Below, in pieces: positions 49,933 to 59,260 of a stretch of DNA of 64,000 nucleotides; position 1 is the first letter of the stretch; each line of letters opens with the position of its first letter. The translations under genes and the position numbers were made by a program. Source of the DNA: JACJWR01 sp964556255 (GTDB taxonomy: Bacteria; Actinomycetota; Actinomycetes; S36-B12; UBA10799); NCBI GenBank assembly GCA_964556255.1, contig CAZKVQ010000003.1, positions 1 through 64,000 on the forward strand, given 5' to 3'. Under the pieces are notes generated by a model, which saw only the letters and a list, made by a program, of their open reading frames with translations, had not been told where the DNA came from and did no database searches.

Positions 49933-51498
49933 CTAGGGGGACGGACAGGAGATGTCTCGCGTGGGCAGGGTGCGGGTAATTAGGTACCCCAGGGCAGGTC
50001 CGTCGATGCAAGCCGACTGGGTGACCCCGAAGAAGCCGTGGAAGGTACTTCGGACCGTGATAAGTCTTGAGCCGACCATGGTGCGACGGTCACTTTGCGC
50101 TCCGGCATACGGCGTCGCGACGTCCCCGGTGGAGTTGATGAGCAGGGGTGGTGAAGGCAGCGTCACCGGTCGGGATTCGGATAGTCGAGGGATCTGGTTC
50201 CACGCCTGCGGAAGGCCGCTGCACATGGTGGAGAAGTTGAGCACGTTTGAGGCGGCCTCCGGCCCGCTGGCCCCCGCGAAGCGGGTCAGCGAAGCCGCGA
50301 CTTGACTGTTCGTCGGGCGGCCCGACATATCCGCGCAGTTGATGAGCCGCAACGCCGGGGATCCATACATGAGGGCCCGGGTGCGCGTGATGGCCAGTTT
50401 CAGTTCAGCCCGGGTTCCGGTGCGCTTCCGACAGGCCGGTTCGCTCATGCCGGCCGCGCGCGCCAGGGCGCAGATGGCTGCCGGGAAGGCGGCCAGCGAT
50501 GCGCTGGAACGACCCGCGTTGATCGCCTGTGACCACATATCCCAGCGACTCACCTGCTGCTTGTCCACCATGATCGTGCGGGTCTGCAGCTTCGCGATCA
50601 AGCGCGTGTACACACCGCCGATTCCCGGGGGCAGTGACCGGAGGATCATCGGCCAGGCTGTGGCCCCGCCCATCCCCTGATTCACCAGATAGGTACCCAT
50701 GACGGCCTGCGGGGCGGTGACGCTGTCGAGGATCATGGCCCTGACGCGGGTGGGGAAGGTCAACGCGTAGGTACGTCCGATGGTGGTGCCATAGCTGTAG
50801 CCCACGTAAGTGAGTTGCCGGTCGCCCACCGCCGCTCGCAGGGCATCGAGATCTCGGACGACGTCGTTGGTCCCCAGGTAGCGGGCGAGGACGCTGTTCA
50901 TCGCCAGGCAGACCGCCCCCGACTGCGCCTCGCTCGCCTGCCGCGCTGCCGCCACCTGCCCCCAAGTGAATGGGCCGGTCAATAGCGAGGTCGGCAACTC
51001 CCGAGGTTGTGGACAGTCGGTGAGACCGGGCCTGGTAGTCGGGACACCGCGCGGATCCCAGGAGACGATGTTGAACCGGTTACGCAGCGCCGTATCACCC
51101 TTGAAGGCCGCAATCAGTTCGGTGCCCGGCTCCCCCGGGCCGCCCGGATTCGTGAACATCGTGCCGATCACGTGTGGTCCGGTTGCGGGCAGTCGCCGCA
51201 CAGCCAGATTGAAGGACCCGAGGCTTGGGTTGGACCAGCTGCGTGGCACCACGAAACGGGCGCATTGCTCGTCGGGATCGTCACGGCAGGTCGACCACCG
51301 AAGTTTCGGTCGAAGATCCCCGCGCGGACTCCCCGCCTGCAGCGTGGACGCAGCCGTCGCTTGCTGCTCGGGTGGGGTAGGGCTGACAGTTTCGGTAGGT
51401 CGTGCAGCGGCCGGTGTCAGGATGGCTGCTGTCAGAGCGATTGCTACGCCGATCGAACTGAAGGTCCGGGTGGGAAACCGGGGTCTGCTGGTCGCCAT
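49933..51498 (-). CDS. Secreted alpha/beta-hydrolase, tripeptidyl-aminopeptidase-like
   Basis: 521-aa exported serine hydrolase. The signal peptide ends about 33 (TPAAARP). The core has TMFTNPGGPGEPG (oxyanion region), NIVSWDPRGVPTT, and the nucleophile elbow YVGYSYGTTIG; the C-terminal TAP-like domain has LLINSTGDVATPYAGAQ (acid) and the His in STFHGFFG. These match the SlpD/E-like tripeptidyl aminopeptidases of actinomycetes, which trim peptides outside the cell. A TAGGTT box sits 6 nt before the ATG. Confidence 0.87.
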   Translation of the reverse strand: MATSRPRFPTRTFSSIGVAIALTAAILTPAAARPTETVSPTPPEQQATAASTLQAGSPRGDLRPKLRWSTCRDDPDEQCARFVVPRSWSNPSLGSFNLAVRRLPATGPHVIGTMFTNPGGPGEPGTELIAAFKGDTALRNRFNIVSWDPRGVPTTRPGLTDCPQPRELPTSLLTGPFTWGQVAAARQASEAQSGAVCLAMNSVLARYLGTNDVVRDLDALRAAVGDRQLTYVGYSYGTTIGRTYALTFPTRVRAMILDSVTAPQAVMGTYLVNQGMGGATAWPMILRSLPPGIGGVYTRLIAKLQTRTIMVDKQQVSRWDMWSQAINAGRSSASLAAFPAAICALARAAGMSEPACRKRTGTRAELKLAITRTRALMYGSPALRLINCADMSGRPTNSQVAASLTRFAGASGPEAASNVLNFSTMCSGLPQAWNQIPRLSESRPVTLPSPPLLINSTGDVATPYAGAQSDRRTMVGSRLITVRSTFHGFFGVTQSACIDGPALGYLITRTLPTRDISCPSP

Positions 51499-51504
51499 AG
51501 TTTC

Positions 51505-51510
51505 AACCTA
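51505..51510 (-). promoter_or_regulatory. -10 box TAGGTT of a leaderless transcript
   Basis: TAGGTT on the minus strand ends 6 nt before the ATG at 51498; no Shine-Dalgarno sequence between. Confidence 0.55.
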
Positions 51511-51616
51511 GCCACATGTGTGCAGGACGTCTCGCCCGTGTTGGTTTCGGAACTGCCAGGCGCTCTCATGACGAAGTCTCGTGCGGACGCGTCACACGCA
51601 AGTGTCCTCACCCGGG

Positions 51617-53254
51617 TCAGGTGTCGCGGACGACGCTGAGTTCGTATCCGGAATAGCCGCCGAATGCTGGTGCGAACCACCAGATACGGGTTCGGGCCGG
51701 GGTCGCAAAGGTCTGCAACCACCACGAGCCGTCCCGGTAGAACACGCGGGGCAACCGCAGATCTCCCCGAAGGGTGCTGGTTGCGCGGACCCGCACCTGC
51801 TGGCCCGCATTTGTTGTGCAGCCCGGTTTGGTCAGCCGCGTCAGGCTGTTGGGTCGTATCGCATCCGGACCCAGGATTGGCGGCACGAGCACACAGTCGT
51901 CTCGTGGGACCTGGCTCTTTCTCGTCGTCACGAAGGTCGAGATCGTCGTGTACATGCGGCCAATCGGGTAGGCCCGGGGGAATGCACGAACGGACAGCAG
52001 CGTTCGAATCCGGGCGTAGTAGCGGGTACCCGGCCGCAGCCCCGAACAGAGTCCGGCGACCGTTACCGCGCGAACACTCGTCGCGGGAGACCCATCGACC
52101 CTGTCATTGCGAATCACAGGTCCGGCGAAGTCAGCTCGTCGGGCACACTCGACACTGGAGGTCGCGGTGGCGCCGCCGGGGTGTATCTGCCCCGCAATGC
52201 GCGCCGACGTGGCATGGACAGCGGAGATCCTAGGAGGCGGCGCGCCTGAGGTCACCCGGCCGATCGCGCCACCGGTCTTCTCGGTGAACCACATGTTCCC
52301 GTCAGGTCCGGACGTCGTCCCACCGGGCGCTGCGGGGGCCTTGAGACGATAGTTCCCCAGCACGATGCCGCCGATCGACAGCCGACTGATCGAGTTCCCG
52401 GCCAGGTTCGCCACCCAGAGGTTCCCGTCGGCACCTGCGACCACCCGACCGGGTCCCGAACCTCTGGGTAGGGCATAGGTCGTCACCAACCCGGCGGTGG
52501 TGATCTTGCCGACCCGGTCGGACAGATTCTCGGTGAACCAGAGGTTGCCATCGGGTCCGGGGCTGATTCCGGCAAGGTCACCTGCGGACGCATCCGCAAT
52601 CGGATAGCTCCCCAGCACGGTGCCCGAGATATTCATCTTGACGATCCGGCGTGCGCCGGCCTCGGTGAACCAGAGGTTCCCATCGGGACCGGTGGTGATC
52701 TCCATCGGCTTGGCGCCATTGACCAACGGGAAGTAGGCGATGGTGCCGTGAGGCGTGATGCGGCCGATCTCAGCCGGCTGAGGGTGGGCCGCGGCAGCGG
52801 CCGTGAACCATAGATTGCCGTCAGGGCCGGGGGTTATCGCACTGGGGCTGTAGCCGGCGGTGATGCTCCAGCCGCCCAGCACCTTTCCCCCGGTGGTCAT
52901 CTTGACGACCCGACCACCTGCGAACTCGGTGAACCAGAGGTTGCCATCGGCACCGGCCGCGACCACCGCCGGTATCCGGCCCTTGGCGACTGGGTATGGC
53001 GTGACTCGCCCGTCAAGGCCGATTCTGGAGACGGATCCGTTGGCCAACTCGGTGAACCAGAGATTCCCGTCAGGACCGATGTTCATGCCGAGCGGTGCCG
53101 AACCTCGCCCCAGCGGAAACGTGGTGATCGAACCCACCGGGTTGCCGCTGGCCTGCGCCGGTTGGAGAAATGACAGGAGTCCCAACACCACAGCGCTGAT
53201 TACGGCTGCAGCTGCTTTCGGGTCTCGTCCCAGATAGAGCACCACTGCCCTCAT
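51617..53254 (-). CDS. Secreted seven-repeat beta-propeller (virginiamycin B lyase-like)
   Basis: 545-aa exported protein. A signal peptide (about 1-36, ending PAQAS) is followed by seven repeats that each carry G(P/A)DGNLWFT or a close variant (about 55-340), as in the seven-bladed Vgb propeller family. A beta-rich fibronectin-like region (about 345-450) and a C-terminal Cys-containing domain with DDCVLVPP and GCTTNAGQQV follow. Vgb linearises streptogramin antibiotics in the cytosol; this one is exported and extended, so antibiotic lyase activity should not be assumed. It may bind cell-surface polymers. Confidence 0.82.
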   Translation of the reverse strand: MRAVVLYLGRDPKAAAAVISAVVLGLLSFLQPAQASGNPVGSITTFPLGRGSAPLGMNIGPDGNLWFTELANGSVSRIGLDGRVTPYPVAKGRIPAVVAAGADGNLWFTEFAGGRVVKMTTGGKVLGGWSITAGYSPSAITPGPDGNLWFTAAAAAHPQPAEIGRITPHGTIAYFPLVNGAKPMEITTGPDGNLWFTEAGARRIVKMNISGTVLGSYPIADASAGDLAGISPGPDGNLWFTENLSDRVGKITTAGLVTTYALPRGSGPGRVVAGADGNLWVANLAGNSISRLSIGGIVLGNYRLKAPAAPGGTTSGPDGNMWFTEKTGGAIGRVTSGAPPPRISAVHATSARIAGQIHPGGATATSSVECARRADFAGPVIRNDRVDGSPATSVRAVTVAGLCSGLRPGTRYYARIRTLLSVRAFPRAYPIGRMYTTISTFVTTRKSQVPRDDCVLVPPILGPDAIRPNSLTRLTKPGCTTNAGQQVRVRATSTLRGDLRLPRVFYRDGSWWLQTFATPARTRIWWFAPAFGGYSGYELSVVRDT

Positions 53255-53372
53255 CCCCGGCCGGGTGTGATGTCACCAGGTTGGCCTGCGAAGTCACGCT
53301 ACTGCATCACATCTGCGCCTGTCAGCGACGATCGCGACGACCACTCGGATTGCCGTTGGAGGGGGAGCTGTC

Positions 53373-56300
53373 CTACTTGCCCCAGGGCGCGGGCTGCGGC
53401 TTTCCGAACAACCAGCCTTGGGCCATCTCCCAGCCTTGGGCGCCGAGGATGTCCGCCTCTCGCTGCGTCTCCACCCCTTCCGCGATGGTGGACAGACCGA
53501 GGCCATCCGCCAGACCTGCCAAGCCCTGGCTGAGGCGCAGCACCGTAGGGTCGGGACCCGTGATCCCCTTGGTGAAGGAACGGTCGAGTTTGAGGCCTTG
53601 AACCGGCATGTCCCGAAGGTGCGTCAGGGTCGAATAGCCGGTGCCGAAATCGTCTACCCACCAGGTGACGCCGAGGTTGGCAAGGGTGAGCATCCCGACC
53701 TGAATCGAGTCGGTGACATGAATCAGCGAAGTCTCGGTGACCTCCAAGTGCAGCCGTCGCGGATTCACGCCGGCGGCGGCGATCGAATGGCTGACGAACT
53801 CGACGAGGTCGGGGGCGGACAGCGTCGCCGCTGAGAAGTTGACCCCCATGTCCACCTCTGTCGGCAGATCCCGCAGCGCGGTCACCGCCTGTTCCAACAT
53901 CGTGCGGTCCAGCTCGACTATCAGGTCGCTCCGTTCGGCGACGGAGACGAACTCGTCAGGTTGCACGACCGAACCATCCGCCTTGATCCAACGCGCGAGC
54001 GCCTCGTAGCCGCGGAGCTTTCCCGAGGGCAGCGAGACGATGGGTTGGTACCAGGCCTTGATTTCACCGGTGTCGAGGGCCCTACGCAGTCCGGTCTGGA
54101 TCTGAAGGCGTTGGCGCGCCTCGTCAGCCAGGGCCGGGTCGGCGAAGACCCAGCGATTGCCGCCAGCTTCACTCGCCTGCCTCATCGCGTTCGAAGCGTC
54201 GCGCAGCAGTTCGCCAACGTCGCCGCCCTGGTCGGTTGCGATTCCGATGCTCATCACGACCGCGAATCGCTCCTGGCCGAGCATGATCGGAAGCTTGCTG
54301 GTCGACTGCAACTCGTCCACGAGGTCGAGGAGTTCAGCGCTGGTCATGGCATCGGTGACGAGAACGCCGATCTCGGTGTCGGCGGTGCGCCCGATCCGCC
54401 CGCGCCCCTTGAGCGCCCGTGTGAGCCGCTCCGCAATCGTGACCAGAACCCGGTCACCCGCGGTGTGGGTGTAGGCGTCGTTGATCATGCCCAACCCGTC
54501 GATGCCGATGGAGAGCAGTGCACAGTTGGAGCTGGAGCTGTTCCGGGGCTGCTCCGAGCGCGTCTTCTCCAACTGCTCGAGCAGCCGGGATCGCGTCAGC
54601 AGCCCGGTAAGCGAGTCGTGGTTGACTTCGAACTCGAGTTGGGTGCGCGTCTCCACCTCCGCGTCGATGTCGCGTAGCGTGTCTATCCCACCAATGAGTG
54701 TTCCGTCGCTGTCGCGCAAGGCCTTTCCGGTGACCCGCACCCACCTCCAGTTGCCGTCACGGGTTGCGTACCGAACCTCGGCCTCCCCTCGGCTCGATCC
54801 AGCTGCGAGGGTCCGCTGCTGACTCTCGACGACGGAAGACACGTCATCCGGGTGGATCAAGGAGGCCGGTGAACGTCCGATCACCTCTTCCGGGGCCCAG
54901 CCCAGCACGCCAGTGATGGATGGCGATACCCAGGAGATGACCCCCGGCACTTCGGAACGAATGACTACGTCGGAGGCGTTCTCGGCGATGAGACGATAGC
55001 GGGCCTCGGACTCCGCGAGTGACTCGGCCGCCTCGTGCTGTTCGGTGATGTCCCGCACGATGCCTACGGCACCGATACCGCCGTCCGGCTCTGGATACGG
55101 CTGCATCTTTGCCTCCATCCAGAGGTAGGCGCCGTCTTTCCGTTGCCAGCGAAAGATTCCAGAGCCGGGTCGTCCTTCATACGTGGCATCGCGCAGTGCC
55201 ACCGCGGCGGCCCTATCGTCCGGGTGCCAGAGGTGCGCGGACGTTCGCCCGATCAACTCGTTCGGTGCCCAACCGGTGATGCTCTCCACGGAAGGGGAGA
55301 CCCATTCGACGATGCCGTCGACCTGATGGAAGACGATGTCCGTCGCGTTCTCAACGATCATTCGAAAGCGTTCCTCGGAGGCAGCCAGATCCGCGGCGGC
55401 CCGCAGGCGCGAAATACCGTCTCCGATGTCGGTCGCCAGGCGCTCCAGAGATGCGATCTCACGGACGCCGAATCCACCGCTCTCGGTCGCGTACACCGAC
55501 AGCGCCCCGTGGACGGTGCCATCCACCACCACGGGCAACGCGACCGAACCATGGATGCCCAGAGCATCCGCCTCGTGGAACCATGGGGCGAACTGCGGAT
55601 CAGCGGCGTGGTCGTTGCTGACGACGGTCCTTCCTGTTCGGATGCAGGTTCCCGTTGGCCCGAGGCCTGTCGGGGCTTCGTCCCACGTCACGTGCAGGGA
55701 GTCCATGTAGCCCCGGTCGTCCCCTGCGACGGCGACGACTCGCACTGTCTTCGCCGCGTCCGCCGCCGGCGTTCCGTACCAGGCGAACGCGTAACCGCCC
55801 ACGTCGGCAGCAGCCTGGCAAATCCGGGTGAGTAGATCGAACTCGGTCTTCGCCTCGCCTGCTATGCGGTTTCCGGCAGTGAGCATCGCCAAGCCGCGTC
55901 GGTAGGACACCTCGTCGGTGATGTCCTTCAGACCTCCGACCTGGCCGATCACCACACCGGCCTCGTCCAAGATCGGCCTCAGATTCGCGTTCATCCAGCG
56001 GTACCCGCCCGACGCCGCACGAACCCTCACCTCACCGTGGCCGGTTTGGCCCTTGGCCAGATCGTCTCCGATTCGACTGATGGTGGGCAGTGCGTCGGGG
56101 GCCAGGAACTCCCGCAGGGGATGACCCACCACGTCAGCAGGACGCCAGCCGAGTACGTCATGCAGCGACTCCGAGATCCACTGCACGTCCCCGTTGATCG
56201 TCCCGCGGAAGACCACGTCGGAGGAGTTCTCGGCGACGAGCCGATAGGTGGCCTCGGAGTCGGCAAGGGCAGTCAGGGCAGCGTGGCGGTCCGTCACGTC

Positions 56301-56741
56301 ATGCCAGGTTTGACTGACGGCGTCACCGATCTTCACCACCTGAAGGTCGAAGAACCGCGTTTCGCCTTCCAGTGACTCCAGCGGATAAGCCACATCGGCG
56401 AGGGTGAAGGGTTCACCCGTCGTCAGAAGGTCGATGTAGAGGTCTATCGCTCCTTGTTCGACGGCGGAGGGATGTTGGGCCAACAGGCGCCGGCCGACAA
56501 GTTGCTCGCGGGCCGTGTTCTCGAACGCGCAGGCGGCCGCATTTGCTGCGGCGTACTCGAAGTCAACGATGCTCCCCGCCTGATCGCGCACCGGTGTGTA
56601 GATGACGTGAGGCTGCGGACTCGCTTCCAGCCACCACCAGTCGTCGAGGGGATCCGCGCCCGACCCTCCTGGCCCGGAGACGTCAACGTCGGCTGCGCGG
56701 CCGACAGCGCCGGACCCGGTGGGCTCGGTTACCTTAGCCAT
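53373..56741 (-). CDS. PAS/GAF sensor with degenerate GGDEF and intact EAL domain
   Basis: 1122-aa cytosolic sensor for cyclic-di-GMP turnover. Order: PAS (about 30-140), PAS (about 155-270), GAF (about 285-440), PAS (about 455-570), PAS (about 580-700), GGDEF (about 715-870), EAL (about 885-1115). The GGDEF signature is lost (RTADTEIGVL at that place), so synthesis is unlikely. The EAL side keeps YEALARW (from 912), VNFSAATL, EVTET, DDFGTGYSTL, the Lys of GLKLDRSF, AEGVET and GAQGWEMAQG, so it should hydrolyse cyclic-di-GMP. No membrane helix. Signals are unknown. Confidence 0.92.
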   Translation of the reverse strand: MAKVTEPTGSGAVGRAADVDVSGPGGSGADPLDDWWWLEASPQPHVIYTPVRDQAGSIVDFEYAAANAAACAFENTAREQLVGRRLLAQHPSAVEQGAIDLYIDLLTTGEPFTLADVAYPLESLEGETRFFDLQVVKIGDAVSQTWHDVTDRHAALTALADSEATYRLVAENSSDVVFRGTINGDVQWISESLHDVLGWRPADVVGHPLREFLAPDALPTISRIGDDLAKGQTGHGEVRVRAASGGYRWMNANLRPILDEAGVVIGQVGGLKDITDEVSYRRGLAMLTAGNRIAGEAKTEFDLLTRICQAAADVGGYAFAWYGTPAADAAKTVRVVAVAGDDRGYMDSLHVTWDEAPTGLGPTGTCIRTGRTVVSNDHAADPQFAPWFHEADALGIHGSVALPVVVDGTVHGALSVYATESGGFGVREIASLERLATDIGDGISRLRAAADLAASEERFRMIVENATDIVFHQVDGIVEWVSPSVESITGWAPNELIGRTSAHLWHPDDRAAAVALRDATYEGRPGSGIFRWQRKDGAYLWMEAKMQPYPEPDGGIGAVGIVRDITEQHEAAESLAESEARYRLIAENASDVVIRSEVPGVISWVSPSITGVLGWAPEEVIGRSPASLIHPDDVSSVVESQQRTLAAGSSRGEAEVRYATRDGNWRWVRVTGKALRDSDGTLIGGIDTLRDIDAEVETRTQLEFEVNHDSLTGLLTRSRLLEQLEKTRSEQPRNSSSSNCALLSIGIDGLGMINDAYTHTAGDRVLVTIAERLTRALKGRGRIGRTADTEIGVLVTDAMTSAELLDLVDELQSTSKLPIMLGQERFAVVMSIGIATDQGGDVGELLRDASNAMRQASEAGGNRWVFADPALADEARQRLQIQTGLRRALDTGEIKAWYQPIVSLPSGKLRGYEALARWIKADGSVVQPDEFVSVAERSDLIVELDRTMLEQAVTALRDLPTEVDMGVNFSAATLSAPDLVEFVSHSIAAAGVNPRRLHLEVTETSLIHVTDSIQVGMLTLANLGVTWWVDDFGTGYSTLTHLRDMPVQGLKLDRSFTKGITGPDPTVLRLSQGLAGLADGLGLSTIAEGVETQREADILGAQGWEMAQGWLFGKPQPAPWGK

Positions 56742-56889
56742 CGCACACTACCGCCATGTCGAACTGTCATATTCCTCTGAGCCTAGCCGTTGGCCCTCGC
56801 GTAGTCGCACGCGTTGAAGTAGCGCGGGACTGCCGAGCTCGCGATCGGGAAAGGTGCGGGACGGTGTCGACGGCGTACTGTCTCCAGGT

Positions 56890-57285
56890 ATGTACCCCAT
56901 TCTGCTGTTCGATGGAGACTGCGCGTTCTGCACCGCCAGCGCCAACTTCCTGAAGCGCCGCATCCGGCCCAGGGCGGACATCATCGCCTGGCAGCACGCA
57001 GATCTCGACGCGCTTGGGGTGACTCCGCGGCAATGCCAGGAGTCGATCCAATGGCTGGCATCACCCGGGGCGCCAACGGTGAGCCGTGGTCGCGCCATCG
57101 CGGCCGTTCTCGGTAGTGGGTCATTGCCGTGGCAGCTGGTGGGCCGGTTGTTGACGGCGCCGGGGATGCGCTTCCTGGCGGATGCTGCCTACGGCCTCGT
57201 CGCCAGGAACCGCTTCCGGCTGCCGGGCTCGACCCCCGCGTGCAGGCTCCCGGCTTCCGATGCTGCCCCGATGCCAGCGGCATGA
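56890..57285 (+). CDS. DCC-family (DUF393) thiol-disulfide protein
   Basis: 131-aa soluble protein with the family start LLFDGDCAFCTASANFL (the DxxC-type DCC motif with CxxC-like DCAFC) near the N terminus and a helical rest with VSRGRAIAAVLG. DUF393 proteins look thioredoxin-like and are predicted redox proteins; few have been tested. ATG 56890 places the motif about 10 residues from the start; an earlier start 36 nt upstream gives an unlikely extension. TACTGT stands 8 nt before the ATG. It lies between two minus-strand genes and is divergent from the EAL gene. Confidence 0.82.
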   Translation: MYPILLFDGDCAFCTASANFLKRRIRPRADIIAWQHADLDALGVTPRQCQESIQWLASPGAPTVSRGRAIAAVLGSGSLPWQLVGRLLTAPGMRFLADAAYGLVARNRFRLPGSTPACRLPASDAAPMPAA

Positions 57286-57331
57286 GAACTCGCCCTGGGG
57301 GAGCCGCGCCGGAGTTCCGGACGTCGCCGAC

Positions 57332-58408
57332 TCAAGGGCTGGGTTCAGCCCTCACCTGATCGACCACGTCACGGATCGAGGCGATGACCAGCTGTGGGTT
57401 GTCCAAGTGGATGTAGTGCCCGGCGTTGGTGGTGGTGACGTGCTTAGCCCCGGGGAACTTCCCTGCGAAGGTATCCTGCGCCTTCAGCTGGGCAGCCCAC
57501 AGCGCGTCGGTGAACTCCGTGGTGACGTAGTCCGGCATCGTTCCCGCCGCCCGCCCGGCCTCGATGGTCTCGGCGGTGAAGGGCCAGTGGTCGGCGGTCA
57601 GGATGACCGTCGGAACTCCCGTGACAACGGGCGCTTTGCGCAGCAGGGGGACCACGGCCTCGGCGTACATGGGCAGCTCCGAATTGGGCGGTCTCCCCGA
57701 GCGCGCGGGGTCGTTCAACTTGTCGAAATTCGCCACCTGCTCTGGCGTGAGACCGTCGCCGAGGTCCTCACTGAGCGCGTCGTCGAAGACGAGACCGGCG
57801 ACTTCCTCGGGATGTTCTGCTGCGTAGAGCCTCACGATCGGCCCGCCCAAGGAGTGGCCCGCGAGAACGTAGGGTCCCGACTCGCCGGCGGCGGTCAGCA
57901 ACCTGTCCAGGTCTGCAGCTGAGTCAGCCACCGTGGCCGGACTCGCGACCGGCGTCGACCGGGATGGCTGGAGTCCTGCCTCGGTTGCTGTGGCCGTTCC
58001 CGGCCGGTCGTAGGCGCACACTCGGGTGAACCCGGAGACGGCGGAGAACACCGAGCCCTCGGGCGATGACGGGTTGGCGTTTGTGTGCATCCAGTTGTCG
58101 GCCCGTTCGCCCAGGCCGGCCACCAGGACCACGGTTGGTCCACCGCTTCCCCGGCATTCCAGATGGATCGAACGCCCGTTCCCGAGGTCCACGGACCGTA
58201 CGACGTCAGACGTGGCTGCGCTGGTTTGTGTTCTCTGAGCTGCGCTGGCCAGGGCTGTCTGCCCGGTGCTGGTACCGCCCTCCCCTTGCGTCGGGCCCGC
58301 AGTGCCGCAGGCCGCCATCAGCAGCGAGGCGACCGCGGTGGCGGCGGCCTTCGCGACCCGACGTCCACGCCGCCCCAAGAAATGGGTGCCTTCGATCCCG
58401 GAGTCCAT
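57332..58408 (-). CDS. Secreted or lipid-anchored alpha/beta-hydrolase
   Basis: 358-aa exported hydrolase. An Arg-rich start and hydrophobic core lead to LLMAACG, a likely lipobox (Cys34), then a Gly/Thr-rich linker. The hydrolase domain has VVLVAGLGERADNW, CAYDRPGTATAT, nucleophile in LAGHSLGGPIV, an acid in ILTADHWPF or LVFDDALSE, and the His in TTNAGHYIHLDNP. It should act on small esters or amides outside the membrane. It is 54 nt downstream of the ABC operon on the same strand. Substrate unknown. Confidence 0.83.
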   Translation of the reverse strand: MDSGIEGTHFLGRRGRRVAKAAATAVASLLMAACGTAGPTQGEGGTSTGQTALASAAQRTQTSAATSDVVRSVDLGNGRSIHLECRGSGGPTVVLVAGLGERADNWMHTNANPSSPEGSVFSAVSGFTRVCAYDRPGTATATEAGLQPSRSTPVASPATVADSAADLDRLLTAAGESGPYVLAGHSLGGPIVRLYAAEHPEEVAGLVFDDALSEDLGDGLTPEQVANFDKLNDPARSGRPPNSELPMYAEAVVPLLRKAPVVTGVPTVILTADHWPFTAETIEAGRAAGTMPDYVTTEFTDALWAAQLKAQDTFAGKFPGAKHVTTTNAGHYIHLDNPQLVIASIRDVVDQVRAEPSP

Positions 58409-58462
58409 CGGTCGCTCCCATCGAAGGGTTGTGCGGTCAACTGGGAGCCGTGCACGCCTGAC

Positions 58463-59260
58463 TCAGTGTGTCAGGGCGCTGGGTGATTCGACGTGGGTGA
58501 GTTCGCCGTCGAGAATCTCGAATACGCGGTCGGTGTACTCGACCATCCGAAGGTCATGGGTAACCATGATGCCGGTCTTTCCGCGAGACTTGACCTCCCG
58601 GCGCAGAAGTTCAACCACCTGCCGACCGAGGGCGGTGTCCAACGCGGCGGTCGGCTCGTCGACCAGCACCAGGTCCGGGTCATTCATCAGGGCGCGTCCG
58701 ATCGCTACCCGCTGCCGCTCCCCACCGGAGAGCTGTTCGGGGAGGTTCTTGGCGCGGTCGGCGAGGCCGAGCTCATCGAGAAGTTGGTCGGCCCGCGCCT
58801 GGGCCGTCTTGCGCGAGCCACCCTTGACCAGCGACGCGACGTAGAGCAGGTTCTCCCGAGCCGTCAGGAAGGGCACGAGGTTGGCCGATTGGAACACGAA
58901 CCCCACCCGCTCGGCCCGGAATCGGGTGAGCTCCTTGGCGCTGAGCGAGGTCACTTCGGTGTCTCCCAAGTGAACACTTCCCGACGTCGGGGAGAGGAGC
59001 CCACCGATGATCGAGATGAGGGTGGTCTTGCCGGAGCCGGACGGTCCCAGCAGCGCAACGAACTCGCCCTCGTCCACCGCCATGGTTGCGTCGGCGACAG
59101 CGACGACCTCGGTATGGCCGGCGCCGTAGACCTTACGCACGTCGGTGACGGAGAGTAGCGCGGACGCATGGTGGGTTGCGTCGAGGGCTGGGGTCTCTCC
59201 GGGACCATCGGGGACCGCTGTGGTGGCCGCCTGCACGGGGTCGTCCGGTTCATGAGTCAT
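58463..59260 (-). CDS. ABC transporter ATP-binding protein (MacB/LolD type)
   Basis: 265-aa ATPase. Walker A LLGPSGSGKTTLIS, Q-loop FVFQSANLVPF, signature LSGGERQRVAIGRAL, Walker B LVLVDEPTAALD and switch His MVTHDLR are all present. The 30-residue N-terminal extension is Ala/Pro-rich. It pairs with the two FtsX-type permeases encoded just upstream (4-nt overlap) and should power mechanotransmission or lipid/peptide export rather than import, as no binding protein is present. Last gene of the operon. Confidence 0.93.
   Translation of the reverse strand: MTHEPDDPVQAATTAVPDGPGETPALDATHHASALLSVTDVRKVYGAGHTEVVAVADATMAVDEGEFVALLGPSGSGKTTLISIIGGLLSPTSGSVHLGDTEVTSLSAKELTRFRAERVGFVFQSANLVPFLTARENLLYVASLVKGGSRKTAQARADQLLDELGLADRAKNLPEQLSGGERQRVAIGRALMNDPDLVLVDEPTAALDTALGRQVVELLRREVKSRGKTGIMVTHDLRMVEYTDRVFEILDGELTHVESPSALTH

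Noticed and set aside
51617..53254. Streptogramin (virginiamycin B) resistance gene
   Set aside because: Only the propeller repeat is shared. The protein is exported and has extra C-terminal domains; no resistance function should be assumed.
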